Positions 40,257-50,147 are shown, numbered from the stretch's first letter. The stretch: DNA of 64,000 bases from Planococcus maritimus (GCF_001592825.1 NZ_LTZG01000063.1:1-64000), one strand, 5' to 3'. Program-made: numbers and translations. Notes: generated by a model not told the origin, from the letters alone.

Positions 40257-40287
40257 TTTGCCTGAAAAGGCGGTGCTGGGCCGAATA

Positions 40288-40296
40288 TGGTACACT
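40288..40296 (+). promoter_or_regulatory. extended -10 promoter of the helicase-aminopeptidase operon
   Basis: TGGTACACT lies about 31 bases before the helicase start. No clear -35 element is seen. Confidence 0.4.
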
Positions 40297-40326
40297 TAAA
40301 GCATCGAAAAGAAGGTGGAATGGCAC

Positions 40327-41484
40327 ATGAAATTTATAGAAGACTTAAGCCCTGTATGGCAAGAAAAATGGAAACAAACCGGTTTTACCGAAGCGATGCC
40401 GATCCAGGAACAGATGATTCCGGAAATGCTCGCAGGAAACGACATCGTGGCGGAATCGCCGACCGGGTCAGGAAAAACCTTGGCTTATCTATTGCCAATC
40501 TTAGAGCGCGTCAACCCGAAAAAACCGAATACGCAAGCGATGATCATCGCCCCTTCACAAGAACTCGCGATGCAAATCGTCAATGTCTTGCGCGAGTGGA
40601 CAACAGGCACGGATGTAACCGTTACGCCATTAATCGGCGGCGCCAATATCCAGCGGCAATTGGATAAGTTGAAGAAAAAACCGACAATCGTCGTCGGCAC
40701 TCCAGGTCGCTTGAACGAATTGGTCAAGACCAAAAAGCTCAAGATGCATGAGGTGCGTATTATGGTACTTGACGAAGGCGATCAATTGATGGCACGCGAA
40801 CACCGCGGGATCATGAAAGACCTCATCGAAAGAACACAGCAAGATCGCCAGCTTGTATTGGTATCGGCGACGATTACAGAGGAAATCGAATTGGTTGCGA
40901 AACGCATGATGAAACATCCGACTCGCCTCCATGTATCGGCTGAACAATTGCCGAAGCAAGGCAAAGTGACGCATTCATTTGTCAAGGTCGATGAGCGCGA
41001 CAAGACCGACTTGCTTCGCAGCCTTTCGCATATGACAGGGGTCAAGGCATTGGCGTTCGTCAACAATCTTGACCAAGTGCTAATGAAAGAAAGCAAGCTG
41101 AAATTTCGCGACGCCAAAATCGCGACTTTGCATTCCGAAATGAAAAAAGAAGAACGCAAGAAAGCATTGGACGATTTCCGTAAAGGGGAAACAGCCGTCT
41201 TGATCGCGACCGAAGTGGCAGCACGCGGGCTTGATATCGATCAGTTGACACATGTCATCCACGTCGATGCGCCGATGACGGTCGAACAGTATTTGCACCG
41301 TTCGGGCAGAACCGGCCGTGCGGGAGCTGACGGGGAAGTGTTGACGCTCCTTGCCTATGCGGATGAAAAACATTATAAAAAACTGACGAAAGAGTTGCCG
41401 GGTAAACCAGTACAAAAAATCATGCATGGCGGCGAACTGATCGAAGGCAATAGCAAAACCATCTCAGCAAAGGGGAAGAAATAA
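40327..41484 (+). CDS. DEAD-box RNA helicase, YfmL-like
   Basis: 385 residues. Motif Q (FTEAMPIQEQMIP near 22-34), Walker A ESPTGSGKTLAY near 45-56, VLDEGDQLM near 148 (DEAD is here DEGD), SAT near 182 and HRSGRTGRAG near 324-333 are present. The length without a long C-terminal domain, and overall similarity, fit B. subtilis YfmL, implicated in ribosome assembly. ATG 40327 (AAGGTGG upstream) is used rather than the frame's earlier start. Its last base overlaps the next ATG. Confidence 0.88.
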   Translation: MKFIEDLSPVWQEKWKQTGFTEAMPIQEQMIPEMLAGNDIVAESPTGSGKTLAYLLPILERVNPKKPNTQAMIIAPSQELAMQIVNVLREWTTGTDVTVTPLIGGANIQRQLDKLKKKPTIVVGTPGRLNELVKTKKLKMHEVRIMVLDEGDQLMAREHRGIMKDLIERTQQDRQLVLVSATITEEIELVAKRMMKHPTRLHVSAEQLPKQGKVTHSFVKVDERDKTDLLRSLSHMTGVKALAFVNNLDQVLMKESKLKFRDAKIATLHSEMKKEERKKALDDFRKGETAVLIATEVAARGLDIDQLTHVIHVDAPMTVEQYLHRSGRTGRAGADGEVLTLLAYADEKHYKKLTKELPGKPVQKIMHGGELIEGNSKTISAKGKK

Positions 41485-42707
41485 TGAGCTTCCAAGAAAA
41501 ATTAGCGCAGTATGCTGAACTGACGGTCCGTGTCGGTGTCAACATCCAGCCGGGACAGGAATTACTGATTCAAACAACGACAGATACCGTAGAATTTACT
41601 CGTTTGGTGGTTGAAAAAGCTTATGAAGCCGGGGCGAAACAAGTCCATGTCGCTTTTTCAGATCCTTTTGTGATGCGCACGCATTACGAATTGGCGCCGG
41701 ACGCTGCATTTCACGAGTTTCCGGATTGGACAGTCAAGCAGCGCGATGCCATCATCGACCATAAAGGCGCATTTTTATGGATCGATGCAGAAGACCCGGA
41801 CTTATTTGCCGGCATTCCGGCAAAACGCCTGAGCGATGGGCAAAAATCTGCAGGAAAAGCATTGGAACGCTACCGTCAAGCAGTCGGATCCGACAAAATC
41901 GCTTGGTCGATCGTCGCGATCCCTTCTAAAAAATGGGCAGAAAAAGTATTCCCGGAAGAACAGGACCAGATGGAAGCCTTATGGCAAGCGATTTTCCAGA
42001 CTGTGCGCATCGGAGACGGCGATGCCGTTGCATTGTGGCAGGAACATATCGAGAACCTGGAACAGCGGGCAGCCGCATTGAACGGGCGGCGCTACCGGAA
42101 ATTGCATTACCGTGCGCCGGGCACCGATTTGACGATTGGCTTGCCGGCAGGCCATATGTGGATGAGCGGGGCTTCCCGCACACCGGAGCAGGTGCCGTTC
42201 ATCGCCAATATGCCGACAGAAGAAGTCTATACCGTTCCGGCTAAACTGGAAGTCGAAGGCACTGTGCGCAATACGAAGCCACTCGTGTATCAAGGCAATA
42301 TTATCGATGGCTTTACCTTGCATTTTGAGAAAGGTCGCATTGTTAAAGCCCATGCAGAAGTCGGGCAGGAACTGTTGGATGAATTGATTTCAGCCGATGA
42401 AGGGGCAGCGTACCTGGGAGAAGTGGCGCTTGTGCCGGTTGAATCGCCAATTTCTAAGTCTGGCGTTTTGTTCTATAACACCTTATTTGACGAAAACGCA
42501 TCGAATCATTTGGCCATTGGCGATTCCTATCCGACTTGCCTCGAAGGTGGGACAGACCTCGAACGCGATCAATTGGGAGAGTATGGGTTGAATACCTCGA
42601 TTGTCCATGAAGATTTCATGATTGGGTCGAGCGAAATGGATATTGACGGCATTACCGAAGACGGCAAAACCGAAGCCATTTTCCGACAAGGAAATTGGGC
42701 ATTCTAA
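41484..42707 (+). CDS. ampS: M29 family aminopeptidase (AmpS-like)
   Basis: 407 residues. Metal and catalytic residues known for the M29 family can be placed in EVALVPVESPIS near 310-321, NTLFDENASNHLAIGDSY near 329-346 and HEDFMIGSSEMDIDG near 376-390. It removes N-terminal residues from peptides in the cytoplasm, probably with two divalent metals. It is translationally coupled to the helicase gene. A second M29 enzyme is encoded at 52677-53909 in this window. Confidence 0.92.
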   Translation: MSFQEKLAQYAELTVRVGVNIQPGQELLIQTTTDTVEFTRLVVEKAYEAGAKQVHVAFSDPFVMRTHYELAPDAAFHEFPDWTVKQRDAIIDHKGAFLWIDAEDPDLFAGIPAKRLSDGQKSAGKALERYRQAVGSDKIAWSIVAIPSKKWAEKVFPEEQDQMEALWQAIFQTVRIGDGDAVALWQEHIENLEQRAAALNGRRYRKLHYRAPGTDLTIGLPAGHMWMSGASRTPEQVPFIANMPTEEVYTVPAKLEVEGTVRNTKPLVYQGNIIDGFTLHFEKGRIVKAHAEVGQELLDELISADEGAAYLGEVALVPVESPISKSGVLFYNTLFDENASNHLAIGDSYPTCLEGGTDLERDQLGEYGLNTSIVHEDFMIGSSEMDIDGITEDGKTEAIFRQGNWAF

Positions 42708-42719
42708 CGAGGTGAGCAG

Positions 42720-43655
42720 ATGAAGAAGACAGTAAGTGCAGCAGCAGCAGTGGGGCTATTGCTTGCGGCAATGGGGAGTACGGTATCTGCAGAACCGCAA
42801 ATTCCTGCCGCATACGTAGCCATCGGCGATTCGCTCGCGGCCGGCCAAACGCCGAACCGGGCAATCGACAGCGGCTATACGGATTTGATCGCACAGGAAT
42901 TGACGCGCAACCAGCCGCTTGCGTTCTATTCGAAAGACTTGGCTTTTCCAGGATTCACGACAAGCGATGTGCTGAAAAGCATCGAGTCGGATGAAGCCAA
43001 AGAATTGCTGGGTTCAGCAAACATCGTTACGGTTTCTGCCGGGGCGAATGATTTGCTGCGCCTCGTGCAAGCAAATGCCGCTGAAGGAGCTTTGAGCTTT
43101 GAAGAGATTCAGGCAGATTACGCATTGAATGGGGCCCGAGAAAACGTTGAAACCATTCTTTCCAAACTAGAAGAGCTTGCGCCGTCAGCCGACATCTATG
43201 TAATGGGCTATTATTTCGCTTATCCCCATGCCCGTGACAGCCAAAAGCAAGGGACGGCTGAACAGCTCGAGCAATTGAACGCGATCCTCAAGCAGGAAGC
43301 GGAACGGGCAGGCGCGATATTTGTCGATGTAGCCGACCGTTTCGGTGAAGATGCGGTCGAACTCGTCCCGAATGCTGGAGACGTCCATCCGAATATAGAT
43401 GGCTACCAGGAAATGGCGAACGCATTTTTTGGCCATTACGGGGAAGGGTTCCAAGTAGAAGATGCGGAACTTCCTGAACCAGCACCTGTGAGTTTCGAGG
43501 AAATCCAGCAAATGCAGGAAGAGGAAGCAGATGAAGGCGAGGAGACGCAACTATCCGTCTCAGAGGATGCTTCTAGCGACGATTCTGCTGCTAAGCCTTC
43601 CGAAAATGAGGAGCTGGATTATCTAGCGATCCGTCAGGCATTGCCGCTCATTTGA
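42720..43655 (+). CDS. secreted SGNH/GDSL-family hydrolase
   Basis: 311 residues. A clear signal peptide (residues 1-24, cleavage near VSA-EP) precedes the esterase core: the nucleophile block AIGDSLAAGQTPN near 33-45, the oxyanion block SAGANDLL near 105-112 and the Asp-His pair DVHPNIDGY near 221-229. After about residue 240 an acidic, Glu/Ser-rich tail replaces a normal end, perhaps a surface spacer. It probably cleaves lipid or acyl esters outside the membrane. It is 12 bases after the aminopeptidase gene. Confidence 0.88.
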   Translation: MKKTVSAAAAVGLLLAAMGSTVSAEPQIPAAYVAIGDSLAAGQTPNRAIDSGYTDLIAQELTRNQPLAFYSKDLAFPGFTTSDVLKSIESDEAKELLGSANIVTVSAGANDLLRLVQANAAEGALSFEEIQADYALNGARENVETILSKLEELAPSADIYVMGYYFAYPHARDSQKQGTAEQLEQLNAILKQEAERAGAIFVDVADRFGEDAVELVPNAGDVHPNIDGYQEMANAFFGHYGEGFQVEDAELPEPAPVSFEEIQQMQEEEADEGEETQLSVSEDASSDDSAAKPSENEELDYLAIRQALPLI

Positions 43656-43670
43656 TACGTAAGCAATAGA

Positions 43671-43710
43671 AAAAGGCCAGAGAAAATGATCTATTTTCTC
43701 TGGCCTTTTA
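43671..43710. terminator. terminator after the SGNH hydrolase gene
   Basis: AAAAGGCCAGAGAAAA and TTTTCTCTGGCCTTTT form a perfect long stem that can work on both strands. It also touches the end of the opposing small gene. Confidence 0.94.
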
Positions 43711-43858
43711 TCGTTCAGCGGCTTTTTCGTGAGTCGCTGCGAGTATCGTTTTCATTATTAGTGTTGTTCTTTTTTCGGTTGTTTATTACTTTGCGGATAA
43801 TCGGGTAAGCAATCGGCCCGTATTTAATCGCAGATCTGACAAGTCTTCCAATCGCCAT
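43709..43858 (-). CDS. small basic protein of unknown function (49 aa)
   Basis: 49 residues beginning MAIGRLVRSAIKYGPIAYPI, then a basic, Asn-rich tail. The N-terminal half could form an amphipathic helix, and there is no signal peptide. I do not recognise the family by name. Support comes from a ribosome site (GGAG about nine bases upstream) and a near-perfect sigma-B promoter on the same strand, and it ends in the shared terminator. The reading frame near its C terminus depends on exact base calls around 43740. Confidence 0.55.
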
Positions 43859-43902
43859 ATTTATCGCTCCATTCATCTATTCGTATTGAGGTATAGTAGT
43901 GT

Positions 43903-43928
43903 TTTCCCGGTTTTTGACTTCATTAAAC
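43903..43928 (-). promoter_or_regulatory. sigma-B-type promoter of the 49-aa gene
   Basis: On the minus strand GTTTAA (43928-43923), a 14-base spacer and GGGAAA (43908-43903) match the sigma-B consensus at every position. The -35 lies over the stop codon of the upstream peptidase gene. Confidence 0.7.
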
Positions 43929-45023
43929 CTTCGCCGGGGCGAGGGCGTGCGCCATCAAAATATCTTTAAAGGAATGGACACTAGAGATGGAGACGTATTC
44001 TGCGTTGCCATGCCAGTCATCTCCACTCGGCCCAAATTCGATGGCGCCTTGACCGCCGATTTTTTTGGCATAATGACGGGTGTCGGCAGCCCCGTGCTGG
44101 CCGAACAGCACCGGCTGTTCCGACAGCTTCGTTTCGACAGCTTTCTTCAAAGTTTGGATATACGGATGATCGCCTGTCGTCGTCAATGCAGGGGTAGAGC
44201 CGCCTGCTTGGAACTCCATCTCGACAGCTAGCGTTTCGGCAAGCTGTTCCATCTGACGAACAATCTCGTCTTTGTCCTGGCCTGGCATAAAGCGGATATC
44301 ATAGGCCATCTTACACGTGTCCGGTACTACATTATAGCGATCGCCTGCATCGATAATTGCTAAGTTAACAGAAGCTTGCTCATAGTACTCCGTCGATTCT
44401 TTGCGGAATGGTAAATCTTTCATGCCAGCATGAAATTTCATCGCCGATTCAATAGCGTTGATGCCTTCCCATGGACGCGAGCCGTGTGCTGGTTTGCCTT
44501 TGAATGTCATATCCATTCTTAATATGCCTTTTGACTGCAGCCCGATCTTCAAATGGGTCGGCTCGCCGCAAATTACGAAGTCACCATAATGACCTTGGTC
44601 GACAAGCCATTCTGAAGTATGATGTCCACCGGTTTCTTCATCGGTGACGATATGTAGATGCACTTCACGCGGCAATGCGGCCGCATCAAGTTCAATGAAT
44701 GCTTGCATCATTCCGGCGACACCTGCCTTCATATCAGCAGAGCCGCGGCCATACAGCTTGTCGCCTTCTACAACTGGAGAAAATTGCTCTTTACGCCCTG
44801 GAACGACGTCGACATGGCCGTTCCAAATGATCGTATCATCGCCTCGCCCTTTAGCAGCGGTCAGCATCAGATAGCCATCGTTATCATGAACTTCGACATC
44901 CTCCCCGTGAGCCTTAAGCCATTCTGAACAGAACAACAAGGCTTCGTTTGCCCCTTCTTTTGTATCACTTTCAATCTTGATCAAATCCTTCAATAAATCA
45001 ATCATTGAACCGGCAGTTTTCAA
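43923..45023 (-). CDS. M20 family peptidase (ArgE/DapE type)
   Basis: 366-residue metal-dependent amidohydrolase. Zinc ligands and catalytic residues fit NGHVDVVPG near 68-76, GRGSADMKAGV near 93-103, TDEETGGHHTSE near 127-138 and the C-terminal GPSGDDWHGNAEY near 335-347. It removes an acyl or N-terminal group from an amino-acid-like substrate. Deacetylase and peptidase members cannot be separated here. The start is TTG 45023 behind GGTGGTGGAGG. An internal ATG at 45005 is possible but lacks a ribosome site. Confidence 0.87.
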   Translation of the reverse strand: MKTAGSMIDLLKDLIKIESDTKEGANEALLFCSEWLKAHGEDVEVHDNDGYLMLTAAKGRGDDTIIWNGHVDVVPGRKEQFSPVVEGDKLYGRGSADMKAGVAGMMQAFIELDAAALPREVHLHIVTDEETGGHHTSEWLVDQGHYGDFVICGEPTHLKIGLQSKGILRMDMTFKGKPAHGSRPWEGINAIESAMKFHAGMKDLPFRKESTEYYEQASVNLAIIDAGDRYNVVPDTCKMAYDIRFMPGQDKDEIVRQMEQLAETLAVEMEFQAGGSTPALTTTGDHPYIQTLKKAVETKLSEQPVLFGQHGAADTRHYAKKIGGQGAIEFGPSGDDWHGNAEYVSISSVHSFKDILMAHALAPAKV

Positions 45024-45092
45024 GCTGCCTCCACCACCTTCCGCAAAGTTTGCTAATTCCTAACTACCCTAATCCGTTTAGCTGAAACAGCC

Positions 45093-45121
45093 TTGCAAGC
45101 TAAGCGGGCAATGTGTACAAT
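45093..45121 (+). promoter_or_regulatory. sigma-A promoter of thiT
   Basis: TTGCAA (45093-45098), a 17-base spacer and TACAAT (45116-45121), about 30 bases upstream of the TPP riboswitch. Confidence 0.75.
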
Positions 45122-45150
45122 ACACATAATAGCGGAATAATTGTATACAC

Positions 45151-45232
45151 CACAAGGGGAGCTTTGGCTGAGAGTGAACGAGTAAGTTCTTACCCTTCGA
45201 ACCTGTAAGGTAACACTTGCGCAGGGATGTGG
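45151..45232 (+). promoter_or_regulatory. TPP riboswitch (THI box)
   Basis: The conserved GGGGAGCTTTGGCTGAGAG (45157-45175) and ACCCTTCGAACCTG (45192-45205), followed by CGCAGGGATGTGG, are the TPP-binding core. P1 pairs the CAC...GGGG side with the GTGG end. A terminator lies just downstream, before thiT, so thiamine pyrophosphate should shut the gene off. Confidence 0.96.
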
Positions 45233-45250
45233 ATGGAAAACCGGCCCGAG

Positions 45251-45283
45251 CGGCGCCAGGATCTATCCTGGCGCCGTTTTTTT
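45251..45283 (+). terminator. riboswitch terminator before thiT
   Basis: CGGCGCCAGGAT and ATCCTGGCGCCG form a perfect 12-bp stem with a two-base loop, followed by seven T. Confidence 0.95.
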
Positions 45284-45340
45284 ATGGTTTTGTAAAACGG
45301 CCCTTCTGGTGATGTGCAAATCCAAAAGGAGGCAGTTTGA

Positions 45341-45916
45341 ATGAGAAATAAACGTGTATTGTTAATGGTCGAAATTGCGATTTTTGCAGCTCTCGGCTTT
45401 GTCTTGGATTTTGTGGCCTTTCGCATGCCGCAAGGGGGATCGGTCAGCTTGGTCATGATTCCGATTGTGCTAATGGCATTCCGCAGAGGCGTCGCAGCAG
45501 GCGTCGTCACAGGCCTACTCGTCGGCTTATTGCAGATTGTGACGGGTTTTATCTCAGTGGCGCCGTTATCATTCGGCTTTGTGGTCATGCAGGTCATCTT
45601 GGATTATCTGCTGGCATATGGCGTCGTTGGCCTCGCCGGTTTGATGCGCGGCCGTTATTTAGAGGCGGTACGGGCGAAAAAGACTGGCAATGTCATCATT
45701 ATGGTTGCACTTGGCGTCTTGATTGGTTCGTTTCTCCGTTATGCGATCCACGTCATTACGGGAATCCTGTTCTTCGGCATGTTTGCTGATGGCAATGTCT
45801 TTATTTACTCAGCAGCTTATAACGCTACGTATATGATACCAGTCGCAATTGTCGCAGCCATTGTCTGTTCATTGCTATTCTTGACAGCACCGCGCCTGAC
45901 GCAGCCAGATTCTTGA
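45341..45916 (+). CDS. thiT: energy-coupled thiamine transporter ThiT (S component)
   Basis: 191-residue membrane protein with about six hydrophobic segments, the substrate-binding S component of an ECF importer. It uses the shared EcfA-EcfT module, which is not in this window. VEIAIFAALGFVLDF near 10-24 and MPQGGSVSLVMIPI near 29-42 contain the family's AxxxA-type contact and conserved pore residues. The TPP riboswitch upstream confirms thiamine as substrate. ATG 45341 follows AAAGGAGG. Confidence 0.95.
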   Translation: MRNKRVLLMVEIAIFAALGFVLDFVAFRMPQGGSVSLVMIPIVLMAFRRGVAAGVVTGLLVGLLQIVTGFISVAPLSFGFVVMQVILDYLLAYGVVGLAGLMRGRYLEAVRAKKTGNVIIMVALGVLIGSFLRYAIHVITGILFFGMFADGNVFIYSAAYNATYMIPVAIVAAIVCSLLFLTAPRLTQPDS

Positions 45917-45922
45917 TTGCAC

Positions 45923-45946
45923 CCGCCTAGCGATAGGCGGTTTTTT
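45923..45946 (+). terminator. terminator after thiT
   Basis: CCGCCTA-GCGA-TAGGCGG followed by six T. Confidence 0.94.
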
Positions 45947-46034
45947 AATGAACAAAACGACAAAGCTCTGTGTTTCGTTTTAGTTTTACTAGCTTGCTTT
46001 TGGAAGGTGTGAGAAGCGAGAGCAGCTTATTCTA

Positions 46035-46043
46035 TGTTATAAT
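46035..46043 (+). promoter_or_regulatory. extended -10 promoter of the methionine aminopeptidase gene
   Basis: TGTTATAAT is a perfect extended -10 element 33 bases before the start. The -35 is poor. Confidence 0.6.
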
Positions 46044-46058
46044 GCTCAAATAGAATAG

Positions 46059-46829
<771 letters not shown>

Positions 46830-46839
46830 GTCATTGAAT

Positions 46840-46873
46840 AAAAAAACAACCATCACGCGATGGTTGTTTTTTT
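46840..46873. terminator. bidirectional terminator, map / TspO-like gene
   Basis: AAAAACAACCATC and GATGGTTGTTTTT form a stem with an ACGC loop and T runs on both strands, between convergent genes. Confidence 0.93.
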
Positions 46874-47612
46874 ATGGCGTTATAACCGGTTTTAACGGTT
46901 TTTTCTTGATCAACAAAATGCCTGTTAGCAAAACGCCACTCAGGAACAAAGCGGCCGTGCTGACTAGTAACTCATCCATGCCGTGGCGGACGGCAATTGC
47001 AACGAACGCCCAGATAAATACCAAAGTCAGTGGAATATCTGAATGGTGAAAGCGGATGTGAAGCGCTAGTGCAGTTGCGACAGTCAACATAATCACTGTC
47101 CATAATTGATCACTCAGCCCCCAGCCGCTCCAGCTATGGACAGTCAGCACGTAGCTGATATTGGCAATCGTCGCCACACTGATCCAGCCAAGATTGATGG
47201 AAATCGGCAAGCGTTCCATAATGCCCCGTTGGTCGTTGCCATATTCCAAATACAAAGCGATCAGCGACACTAAATAGGCAATCATCGCAGCGATCGACCA
47301 AATAAAGAACTCATAATGCCAGCAAAGCAGCCAGGCAATATTGAAAACAGCGCTCAGGATGAAAAACAGTGAGACTTTTGCTTGTGGGTGCACGCCTTTT
47401 TTCAAGCGCAGCCAAAAGCCGATGATCCAGATAGCCAGTAAAATATAGATAACGGACCAGATGGAAAATGCATAACCGGCCGGCGTGAAGAGGACCGGCA
47501 CACGGTCGGAGATTTCACCGGTAGTCTGACCGTTGATCGGCAGTATATTCGCCAAGGCATTCGTCGTGACGACAGCAATAAATGCCAGCGTCATCAGCAG
47601 TACGCGAATCAT
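46872..47612 (-). CDS. TspO/MBR-like tryptophan-rich membrane protein
   Basis: 246 residues with seven or eight hydrophobic segments and many Trp. The block PVLFTPAGYAFSIWSVIYILL near 39-59 resembles the TspO/MBR signature. Longer multi-span relatives occur in Bacillales. A tetrapyrrole-binding or sensing role is suggested by family only. The open frame extends 116 codons upstream, but ATG 47612 has a perfect GAGGAGGG site, and the upstream part is not protein-like. Confidence 0.75.
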   Translation of the reverse strand: MIRVLLMTLAFIAVVTTNALANILPINGQTTGEISDRVPVLFTPAGYAFSIWSVIYILLAIWIIGFWLRLKKGVHPQAKVSLFFILSAVFNIAWLLCWHYEFFIWSIAAMIAYLVSLIALYLEYGNDQRGIMERLPISINLGWISVATIANISYVLTVHSWSGWGLSDQLWTVIMLTVATALALHIRFHHSDIPLTLVFIWAFVAIAVRHGMDELLVSTAALFLSGVLLTGILLIKKKPLKPVITP

Positions 47613-47746
47613 ATGAAATCCCTCCTCAAATATCAGTATAAACTCGCCAGCCCACACCACCAACAAGAAAGTGCAGGAAGTTTTTGAAAAATGGCGATAT
47701 CGTGAAAAGTACAGGGCAGTCGCCGCTCCCGTTCCACATAGGGAAA

Positions 47747-47755
47747 TGTTATACT
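47747..47755 (+). promoter_or_regulatory. extended -10 promoter of pepF
   Basis: TGTTATACT lies 42 bases before the oligoendopeptidase start. Confidence 0.5.
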
Positions 47756-47797
47756 TATTCATGTATTTAGAAAATTCGTAAACGCAGGGGGAGAAAA

Positions 47798-49597
47798 ATG
47801 ACCAATACATATCCGGAAGTATGGGAACTTGATAATGTGTTTTCAGGTGGCAGTGATTCAGCTGAGTTGAAAACGCATCTCGAAATGACAACGGAAAAAT
47901 TAGTGGAATTTGAGCAGGCTGCGGTACAATTCGCCATGCCGAAACAAACAGGCGACGCACAGCGGGTCGCAGAATTCCTTGAGCAGACGAGCGATGTATC
48001 GGTAGATATCCGTCAAGCAGGCGCGTTTATCGGGTGCTTAATGGCGCAAAACACAGAAGATAAAAAAGCGGCCTTGCTGCAAAGCGAAGTCGGGCTCATG
48101 AGATCCCGCTTCCAAAGTGCATTTTTAAAATTTAAGCAGGCGCTTATGGAAACGGATCCAAACGTCTGGATCGAGCTGTTGAAGACGGAAAACTTGAAAG
48201 AATTCGCTTTTATTTTGGATGAATGGCGGCAAGAAGCGAAGCGTTTGCTGTCTGAACAAGAGGAAGGATTAATCACCTCGCTTGGCATAGATGGTTATCA
48301 CGCGTGGAGTGAATTATACGATTTGTTGATTGCCTCCATCTCAGTGCAAGTAAATTTAGATGGGCAAGAGAAGACCTTGTCGGTCGGACAAGCGAATAAT
48401 TTAAGTGCTCACTCAGATGAACAAGTGCGAAAAGAATCCTATGAAAAGTTGGAAGCCGTGTGGCAAGAAAAAGAAGAGCTGTTCGCCAAAACCTTGAACT
48501 CACTTGCCGGCTTCCGCCTGCAGATGTATAAAAAGCGCGGAGTTGACAATGTGTTGGAAGAACCGCTTCAGATGAACCGCATGAAGCAGAAAACCTTGGA
48601 CGTTATGTGGCAGGCCATCAGTGAACACAAACAGCCGTTTGCGGATTATCTGGCGCATAAGGCACAAATGCTCGGAAAAGATCAGTTGGCCTGGTACGAT
48701 GTTGAGGCACCAGTTGTAGAAAACGTCCAGCAATTCGATTACGAACAAGGTTCGGAATTCATCATCCGCCATTTTGGGAAATTCGGACCGGAATTGGAGA
48801 AATTCGCCCGCCATGCGCTCGGAAATGGATGGGTGGAAGCGGAAGATCGTGCGCATAAAATGCCGGGTGGCTTTTGCACATCGCTTCCAAAAAGCGGCGA
48901 ATCGCGCATCTTCATGACATACAGCGGATCGATGTCCAATGTTGCGACACTGGCCCATGAGTTGGGGCATGCTTTTCATACGCATGCGCTGAGACCGATG
49001 CACGACTTGAATCGCAGCTATGCCATGAATGTCGCTGAAACGGCGTCCACATTTGCGGAAATGATCGTAGCGGACGCAGCGGTCAAAAATGCATCCAATA
49101 AAGAAGAGAAAATTTCCTTGCTAGAAGACAAAATCCAACGCAGCGTGGCATTTTTCATGAACATCCACGCCCGCTTCTTATTTGAGACGAGATTTTACGA
49201 AGAACGCAAAAATGGTGTCGTTCCGGCGAGCCGTTTAAACGAATTGATGGAGCAGGCGCAAGAAGAAGCCTTTGCTGGCAGTCTATCAGAAGGGCATCCG
49301 CATTTCTGGGCATCGAAATTGCATTTCTATATTACCGATGTGCCATTCTATAATTTTCCTTACACATTTGGCTATTTGTTCTCACTCAGCGTCTATGCCA
49401 AAGCGCTTGAGGAAGGACAAGGATTTGAAGAGCAATACATGGCTTTGCTGCGTGATACGGCGATCATGAGCACAGAAGAATTGGCGATGAAACATCTCGG
49501 GGAAGACATCACTGAAAAAGGATTCTGGGAAAAAGGCATTGCATTATGCACAAAAGATGTCGAAGAATTCATCAAATTGACTGCAGAAGAGGGATAA
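47798..49597 (+). CDS. pepF: M3 family oligoendopeptidase F
   Basis: 599-residue cytoplasmic zinc peptidase that cuts short peptides. The zinc motif HELGHAFHTHAL lies near 388-399 and its partner Glu in NVAETASTFAEM near 411-422. The long helical N-terminal part is normal for M3B enzymes. The gene follows the divergent TspO-like gene and is followed one base later by an acetyltransferase gene, so they are co-transcribed. Confidence 0.95.
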   Translation: MTNTYPEVWELDNVFSGGSDSAELKTHLEMTTEKLVEFEQAAVQFAMPKQTGDAQRVAEFLEQTSDVSVDIRQAGAFIGCLMAQNTEDKKAALLQSEVGLMRSRFQSAFLKFKQALMETDPNVWIELLKTENLKEFAFILDEWRQEAKRLLSEQEEGLITSLGIDGYHAWSELYDLLIASISVQVNLDGQEKTLSVGQANNLSAHSDEQVRKESYEKLEAVWQEKEELFAKTLNSLAGFRLQMYKKRGVDNVLEEPLQMNRMKQKTLDVMWQAISEHKQPFADYLAHKAQMLGKDQLAWYDVEAPVVENVQQFDYEQGSEFIIRHFGKFGPELEKFARHALGNGWVEAEDRAHKMPGGFCTSLPKSGESRIFMTYSGSMSNVATLAHELGHAFHTHALRPMHDLNRSYAMNVAETASTFAEMIVADAAVKNASNKEEKISLLEDKIQRSVAFFMNIHARFLFETRFYEERKNGVVPASRLNELMEQAQEEAFAGSLSEGHPHFWASKLHFYITDVPFYNFPYTFGYLFSLSVYAKALEEGQGFEEQYMALLRDTAIMSTEELAMKHLGEDITEKGFWEKGIALCTKDVEEFIKLTAEEG

Positions 49598-49598
49598 G

Positions 49599-50147
49599 AT
49601 GAATCTGCTTTTTGAGGGGAAAACGTGTTATCTCCGGACATTGACCGTAGAAGACGCCGAAGACATGGTGAAGGTACTTGTCAAGAACCGCGACTATTGG
49701 GCGATTTATGAACCAAGACATCGCGATAGTTACTTTACGATCGCTGTCCAGCGCGAGAAAATCCGCGAGTCGATTTATCAGGCACGAGAAAATCGTGAGT
49801 ACAGCTTTGGTATTTTCTCACACGACACCAATCAATTGATCGGCCATATTTCCATATATAGCATCAAACGCTTGCCTTTTCTCAGCGCGCTCGTCGGTTA
49901 TTCGATGGATGAGGAATTCATCGGCCGCGGTATCGCTAGCGAGGCGGTTCGCTTAATCACGACTTTTGGTTTTGAGCAATTGCGGCTTCACCGTGTAGAA
50001 GCTTATGTGGCGCCGGACAATATCGGTTCATTGCGTGTGCTCGAAAAGGCGGGATTTGAACAAGAAGGCTTGCTTAAGCAATTTTTGTTCATTAACGGAC
50101 AATGGAAAGACCATTATTACTACGCATTGCTCGAACAGGATTTTTGA
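49599..50147 (+). CDS. RimJ/RimL-type GNAT N-acetyltransferase
   Basis: 182 residues. The acetyl-CoA loop is GYSMDEEFIGRGIASEAV near 94-111, and the C-terminal block LRVLEKAGFEQEG near 148-160 is typical of the RimJ/RimL group, which acetylates protein N termini or small amines. ATG 49599 follows the pepF stop with one base between, with AGAGGG inside pepF as ribosome site. Confidence 0.85.
   Translation: MNLLFEGKTCYLRTLTVEDAEDMVKVLVKNRDYWAIYEPRHRDSYFTIAVQREKIRESIYQARENREYSFGIFSHDTNQLIGHISIYSIKRLPFLSALVGYSMDEEFIGRGIASEAVRLITTFGFEQLRLHRVEAYVAPDNIGSLRVLEKAGFEQEGLLKQFLFINGQWKDHYYYALLEQDF

Noticed and set aside
43899-44231. 110-codon plus-strand frame opposite the M20 peptidase gene
   Set aside because: It lies antisense to conserved M20 motifs, lacks a ribosome site and has shadow-frame composition.
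47613-47960. 116-codon extension of the TspO-like protein
   Set aside because: ATG 47612 has a perfect GAGGAGG site. The upstream part overlaps the divergent pepF promoter and start and is not protein-like.
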